Assembly (NCBI RefSeq): GCF_000520015.2
Contig: NZ_CP007044.2
Location: forward strand, 1,674,001 to 1,738,000
DNA length: 64,000 nucleotides
From: Chania multitudinisentens RB-25
GTDB taxonomy: Bacteria > Pseudomonadota > Gammaproteobacteria > Enterobacterales > Enterobacteriaceae
Direction: 5' to 3'
A model generated the notes under the pieces. That model was given only the letters and a program-made list of their open reading frames with translations. It did no database searches and was not told the origin of the DNA. The position numbers and the translations under genes are program-made. Of the stretch, positions 60,457-64,000 are shown piece after piece; the stretch's first letter is position 1, and the number at the start of each line of letters is the position of its first letter.

Positions 60457-60951
60457 ATGGCGATTTCATTCGTGCGTATCGATGATCGGGTGATCCACGG
60501 CCAATTGATTACCCGCTGGGCCAAAGAGCTGCCCTGCGACGGGATTGTGGCGATTGATGATGAGGTCGCGGCAGATCCGCTGTTGTCATCGGTGATGAAA
60601 GGGGCGATTCAGGATACCAAGGTGTGGTTATTTACCGTGGTACAGGCGATAGAAAAACTGCCAAAGGTGATTGCCAGCGATAAACAGTATTTCGTGATCG
60701 GCAAATCGCCGATCACGCTGCGCAGGCTGGTGGAAGCGGGGATCGACTTAAACAACCGTAACCAGAAAATCAATGTCGGGCCAATGTCCGCACGGGCACA
60801 AACTATCACCATTGGCCCGAATCAGTCGGTGAATCACGCGGAAACAGAAGCGTTCGATTTTCTCAGCGAACGCGGGCACAGGATCGAATTTCGTCTGGTA
60901 CCGGACGCCAGTCATTTCAGTTGGCTAGAGGCAAAAAAGAAACTCAAGTAA
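60457..60951 (+). CDS. PTS EIIB, mannose/fructose/sorbose family
   Basis: The protein has 164 residues. The phosphorylated His14 lies in RIDDRVIHGQLITRWAKE, the family signature. GPMSARAQTITIGPNQSVN and the terminal FRLVPDASHFSWLEAKKKLK also match. It phosphorylates the sugar during transport through EIIC/EIID. Ribosome site GAGGAG upstream. Confidence 0.95.
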   Translation: MAISFVRIDDRVIHGQLITRWAKELPCDGIVAIDDEVAADPLLSSVMKGAIQDTKVWLFTVVQAIEKLPKVIASDKQYFVIGKSPITLRRLVEAGIDLNNRNQKINVGPMSARAQTITIGPNQSVNHAETEAFDFLSERGHRIEFRLVPDASHFSWLEAKKKLK

Positions 60952-60973
60952 GTCTGACTGACAGGAGTTAACT

Positions 60974-61774
60974 ATGTGGTTCGAAGCGATGCTCATCGGG
61001 ATACTGTGTTATCTCGGCGCGCTGAGCAGCCCTTGGCTGCTGGGGCTGACCGGGGGTTGGTATATTCTCAGCCGCCCGTTGGTTTCCGGTATGCTGGTGG
61101 GGGCGATTCTCGGCGATGTACAAACCGGTATCATCATCGGCGTTGCGGTACAGGCGGTGTATATCGCCATGGTCACGCCGGGCGGTTCGATGCCGGCCGA
61201 TCTCAATTTTGTTGCCTTTCCGGCGATTGCGCTGGGTATTCTTTCCGGTAAAGGGCCGGAGGTGGCGGTAGCGCTGGCGGCGACGATCGGCATCATGGGT
61301 ACGGTGTTGTTCAATGCCATGATGGTACTCAATTCTTATTGGAATCACCGGGCGGACGCCGCAGTAGAAAAAGGGGATGAACGGGGGATTTACCTCAACA
61401 GCGCTATCTGGCCACAGGTCACCAACTTCTTACTGCGTTTTATTCCTACCTTTACTGCCGTGTTCTTTGGGGCGCGTTACATCAACGCCTTTATGGATAG
61501 CCTGCCTGGGGGCGTTCTAACGACCATGAACGTGGTTGGGGGGATTCTGCCTGCGGTGGGGATCGCTATTTTGCTTAAGCAGATCATTAAAAGTTACAGC
61601 ATGCTGATTTACTTCCTGGTGGGGTTTATCTGCATTGTATTCCTCAAACTGAATATGGTGGCACTGGTGATGGTCGGCGCATTGCTGGCTTTGATTCACT
61701 ACAACTATAAGCCGGAACCGCAGGCGGCAACCGTGCAAGCCACCCCCCAGGCTGACGATGAGGACGAATTCTAA
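60974..61774 (+). CDS. PTS EIIC, mannose family
   Basis: The protein has 266 residues with about seven membrane stretches. The N-terminal half (LGLTGGWYILSRPLVSGMLVGAILGDVQTGIIIGVAVQAVYIAMVTPGGSMPADLN) is diagnostic for EIIC(Man). An acidic, Ala-rich tail follows. Its stop shares a base with the EIID start. Confidence 0.95.
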   Translation: MWFEAMLIGILCYLGALSSPWLLGLTGGWYILSRPLVSGMLVGAILGDVQTGIIIGVAVQAVYIAMVTPGGSMPADLNFVAFPAIALGILSGKGPEVAVALAATIGIMGTVLFNAMMVLNSYWNHRADAAVEKGDERGIYLNSAIWPQVTNFLLRFIPTFTAVFFGARYINAFMDSLPGGVLTTMNVVGGILPAVGIAILLKQIIKSYSMLIYFLVGFICIVFLKLNMVALVMVGALLALIHYNYKPEPQAATVQATPQADDEDEF

Positions 61775-62595
61775 TGGATATGCCAACACCAAAATTAAAT
61801 AAACAGGATCTGCGCCGCTGCTGGCGTGCCTGGATGATGTATAACCTGTCATCAATGAGCTTTGAACGCTTGGAGTCCTATGGTTTCTGCCTGGGCATGA
61901 TGCCTGCGCTAAAAAAACTGTATCAGGATAAGCAACAACGCATTGAGGCGATTCGCCGCCACACCTCGTTCTACAATACTGAGCCCCAGTTGGGCGCGAT
62001 CGTCAACGGGATGGTGGTCGGGTTGGAAGAAAAACGGGCTAATGGTGAAGCCATTGACGGAGAAGTCATTAACACTTTGAAAGTGGGGTTGATGGGGCCG
62101 GTGGCCGGTATCGGTGATTCCATGTTGCCAGGGATGTTAATTCCGATCTTATTGAGTATCGGTATGGCGCTGGCCGCCGGTGGCAGTGTGATTGGGCCAT
62201 TATTTTACATCATGGCTTTCAGCCTGATTGTGATCCCGGGTTCCTATTGGTTGTTTATGAAGGGTTATCACATGGGGTCCGGTTCGGTAGAAATGCTGGT
62301 GAGCAGCAAATCTTCCCGCCTGCGTGAAGCCCTCTCCCTGCTGGGCGTGTTTGTGATGGGCGGTGTGGCCGCAAGCTATGTCAAGCTGGGCACTGGCCTG
62401 GAGTTTATTACCAAAGACGGTGTAAACATCCACTTGCAACAGATGCTGGACGGGATTTTTCCCAACCTGATGCCGTTGCTGGTGGTGCTGGTCACTTGGT
62501 ATCTGATGGCGAAACGCGGGCTTTCACCGGTAAAAGCGATGCTCGGCTTGTTGTTACTGGCCGCAGTGGGCGTGGCCTGTGGTTTGTTCTCTTAA
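61774..62595 (+). CDS. PTS EIID, mannose family
   Basis: The protein has 273 residues. The N-terminus (LNKQDLRRCWRAWMMYNLSSMSFERLESYGFCLGMMPALKKLY) and the FYNTEPQLGAIVNGMVVGLEEKRANG, KVGLMGPVAGIGDSML segments are the EIID signature; several membrane helices follow. EIID occurs only in the mannose PTS family and forms the membrane pore with EIIC. The operon ends with a terminator. Confidence 0.96.
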   Translation: MDMPTPKLNKQDLRRCWRAWMMYNLSSMSFERLESYGFCLGMMPALKKLYQDKQQRIEAIRRHTSFYNTEPQLGAIVNGMVVGLEEKRANGEAIDGEVINTLKVGLMGPVAGIGDSMLPGMLIPILLSIGMALAAGGSVIGPLFYIMAFSLIVIPGSYWLFMKGYHMGSGSVEMLVSSKSSRLREALSLLGVFVMGGVAASYVKLGTGLEFITKDGVNIHLQQMLDGIFPNLMPLLVVLVTWYLMAKRGLSPVKAMLGLLLLAAVGVACGLFS

Positions 62596-62633
62596 GCTTG
62601 AACCGGCCTGCAACAAATCTTACCGCAATAAAC

Positions 62634-62657
62634 CGGGCGCAGCAGAAGCTGCGCCCG
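62634..62657. terminator. terminator between EIID and cupin isomerase genes
   Basis: CGGGCGCAGC (62634-62643) pairs perfectly with GCTGCGCCCG (62648-62657) around AGAA. It sits between the convergent PTS operon and the isomerase genes and may serve both strands. No strong T-run. Confidence 0.7.
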
Positions 62658-62664
62658 TGGCTAT

Positions 62665-63447
62665 TCAGGGTTCAAACCTGGCCCATTTTTCCGCGACGCT
62701 GCCAGGCTTGGCAATGAATTGGAAGCGTGCCGGATCGGCTTCAAACTGCGCATATAATGATTGGTTGTTCAAACCAAATTCATGGTAGTGGCGCGGCCCG
62801 ATGGCGTGCAACCTGCCGGATTGATAATGGGGATTTTGCTGCCAGATAATGTTGTTACCTTGCAGCAACGGATACCAGGCCAAGCCTTTGTATGCGCGTA
62901 CCGCAGCGTATTCAAAGCCGTATTCGCGGTCGCACCAGGCGGCGAAGGTCAGTGGTTGATCAGGATCGGCTGAAATGGTGGCATGTGCCCATCCCGGTGG
63001 AACCAGCACTTTTTCTCCTGGCCCGGCATGGACGGCAAAACACCGGCCTGGATCGCGCTCAACCCGTTCTTGCATGTAGATGATCGCTTTGCCCTGCCAG
63101 ATTTCGTAAAGCTCCGGTGGTGACCAACCGCTATGCTGACTTACGCGGTGAATATGCCCTTGGCTACGTATCGGTTCGCTGCCCAGTTGACCTTTGGCAT
63201 AGGTGACAATGCCAAACAGCAGCATACGTTTCTTGAGTTCTGCCAGATGTTGCTGTTTGGCCACATCCATCGCAATGGCGTAGACCTGTTCTGGGCCGGA
63301 GCAGCCAGGATCACGCAGTGAAGGGCGGATCTGATCCAGTGTGCGGATTTCCGGCACGGGCCCAATCACCTCGTCGCCATAGCCGAAGCCCATTGGATCG
63401 CGAGTAATACGCACATCCAGCCCAAACTGCCGCATGGAGTCACTCAT
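62665..63447 (-). CDS. cupin-type phosphoglucose isomerase homologue, long form
   Basis: The protein has 260 residues from the ATG at 63447, with AGAGG upstream and 8 nt of overlap with the previous gene. A cupin metal site is clear: GHIH (His98, His100), Glu112 in PPELYE, and His155 in PPGWAH. This is the layout of archaeal-type glucose-6-phosphate isomerase (cPGI), with extra residues at both ends (N-terminal 1-75, C-terminal 175-260). It probably isomerises a hexose or related sugar phosphate. Exact substrate unknown. It is convergent with the PTS operon. Confidence 0.78.
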   Translation of the reverse strand: MSDSMRQFGLDVRITRDPMGFGYGDEVIGPVPEIRTLDQIRPSLRDPGCSGPEQVYAIAMDVAKQQHLAELKKRMLLFGIVTYAKGQLGSEPIRSQGHIHRVSQHSGWSPPELYEIWQGKAIIYMQERVERDPGRCFAVHAGPGEKVLVPPGWAHATISADPDQPLTFAAWCDREYGFEYAAVRAYKGLAWYPLLQGNNIIWQQNPHYQSGRLHAIGPRHYHEFGLNNQSLYAQFEADPARFQFIAKPGSVAEKWARFEP

Positions 63448-64000
63448 ACTGTGCCTCTGCTCTCCAGCCTGCACCATCGGCAAAGATCCGCAGTTTGAAA
63501 CCTTGCGGTTGCAATGCGCTGTAATCATGCCCGGCAATGGCTGACCAGACCGCCAAAGCGGAAAGGATATGATCGCCGGTGTTGATCAGGCGGTGAGCAG
63601 TAAAAGGGGGAATATGGTGGACGCTGCCGGTAAACACCTGTTCCAGCGTGCAATCGCCGCCTTGGTGCTGTAACAAGAGCAGGCCGCTTCCGCGCAGGCC
63701 AAAATAGAACTCAGCCTGTTCGCGGCGCTGGTGGAAGTGCCCACGGGTCATAAAGAACTCATTCCCTACTTTGCCCGGCTGCAAATGGGTGGTGCCAACG
63801 AGCAGCTCGCCTTCCTGTAGTGCGAAAGGCAACATCTCTACGCTATAGACGGCAAACTCCGCTGGCATAGCCTGCCAGGAGTGGTGGTCGGCAAAAATCC
63901 CTGCCAGGCTGCCGAGCAGGGTTGATTTATGCTGGACATCAGGTGCGGTAAAACATCCATCCGCCAGGTTAACCTGCGGTGGGATAAGGGAAGTCAGTTG
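63440..64000 (-). CDS. cupin-type phosphoglucose isomerase homologue (5' end outside window)
   Basis: The frame is open to the right edge; 186 residues are visible. An internal ATG at 63868 might be taken as the start, but 44 upstream codons stay open and read like coding sequence (VNLADGCFTAPDVQHKSTLL). The cPGI motif is nearly canonical: MTRGHFHQRREQAEFYFGLRGSG, then IPPFTAHRLIN. It is thus closer to classical archaeal-type cPGI than its downstream neighbour. The two overlap and are co-transcribed, giving paired isomerases beside one PTS. Confidence 0.85.
   Translation of the reverse strand, partial: QLTSLIPPQVNLADGCFTAPDVQHKSTLLGSLAGIFADHHSWQAMPAEFAVYSVEMLPFALQEGELLVGTTHLQPGKVGNEFFMTRGHFHQRREQAEFYFGLRGSGLLLLQHQGGDCTLEQVFTGSVHHIPPFTAHRLINTGDHILSALAVWSAIAGHDYSALQPQGFKLRIFADGAGWRAEAQYE

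Overview
The window is chromosomal DNA from a gammaproteobacterium of the order Enterobacterales. The gene order rpsU-dnaG-rpoD, the uppP-cca-ygiM-ygiF-glnE-hldE-ubiK-ribB-ygiD block, and E. coli-like protein sequences (RpoD, FolB, GlnE, QueF) place it there. A Serratia or other Yersiniaceae member is the best guess, but the genus cannot be proved from this sequence alone. About half is conserved core. The rest is accessory: flagella, sugar uptake, and salvage cassettes.

Layout. (1) 1-16.3 kb is half of a Flag-2 (lateral flagella) locus. A partial lfgN is at the left edge. Next come a FliB-like gene and a two-domain glycosyltransferase, probably flagellin-modifying cargo. The minus-strand lfiJ-I-H-G-F-E-lafK run follows, then the divergent plus-strand lfiM-N-P-Q-R-lfhB-lfhA run. 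(2) 16.4-17.7 kb is AT-rich and holds a membrane-anchored bactofilin, a 68-residue orphan and a stand-alone LuxR-type HTH protein, likely an appendage of Flag-2. (3) 18.1-23.6 kb is a sugar operon: phosphotriesterase-family hydrolase, creatininase-family amidohydrolase, ascorbate-type PTS EIIA/EIIB/EIIC, SIS-domain protein, GntR/UTRA regulator and a coupled 50-residue membrane peptide. (4) 23.7-29.7 kb holds a ClpP paralogue, a pnuC/NadR-like nicotinamide riboside salvage pair, a three-gene ABC importer of the TrpXYZ type, and a secreted GlcG/HbpS-family protein. (5) 30.0-33.6 kb is lldPRD for L-lactate, with two recognisable operators. (6) 33.7-37.6 kb is an AT-rich insert: a VirK/YbjX-family gene, then an XRE regulator, a queuosine-precursor-type transporter with an N-terminal extension, and a QueF homologue.

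(7) 37.7-57.0 kb is core: rpoD, dnaG, rpsU, tsaD, plsY, folB, uppP, cca, ygiM, ygiF, glnE, hldE, a yjeH-like exporter, ubiK, ribB under an FMN riboswitch whose variable stem is enlarged by a repeat-like insert, and ygiD. (8) 57.0-64.0 kb is a second sugar system: a LacI regulator divergent from a large class I mannose-6-phosphate-isomerase-like protein and a mannose-family PTS (EIIA, EIIB, EIIC, EIID), facing two tandem archaeal-type cupin phosphoglucose isomerase homologues. The last of these runs off the right edge.

The strongest candidates for undescribed biology are the XRE-transporter-QueF cassette, the phosphotriesterase/creatininase/UlaA-type PTS operon, the mannose-type PTS with paired cupin isomerases, and the GT2-GT25 fusion plus FliB-like gene in the flagellar locus. 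No tRNA, rRNA, CRISPR array or insertion sequence was seen.
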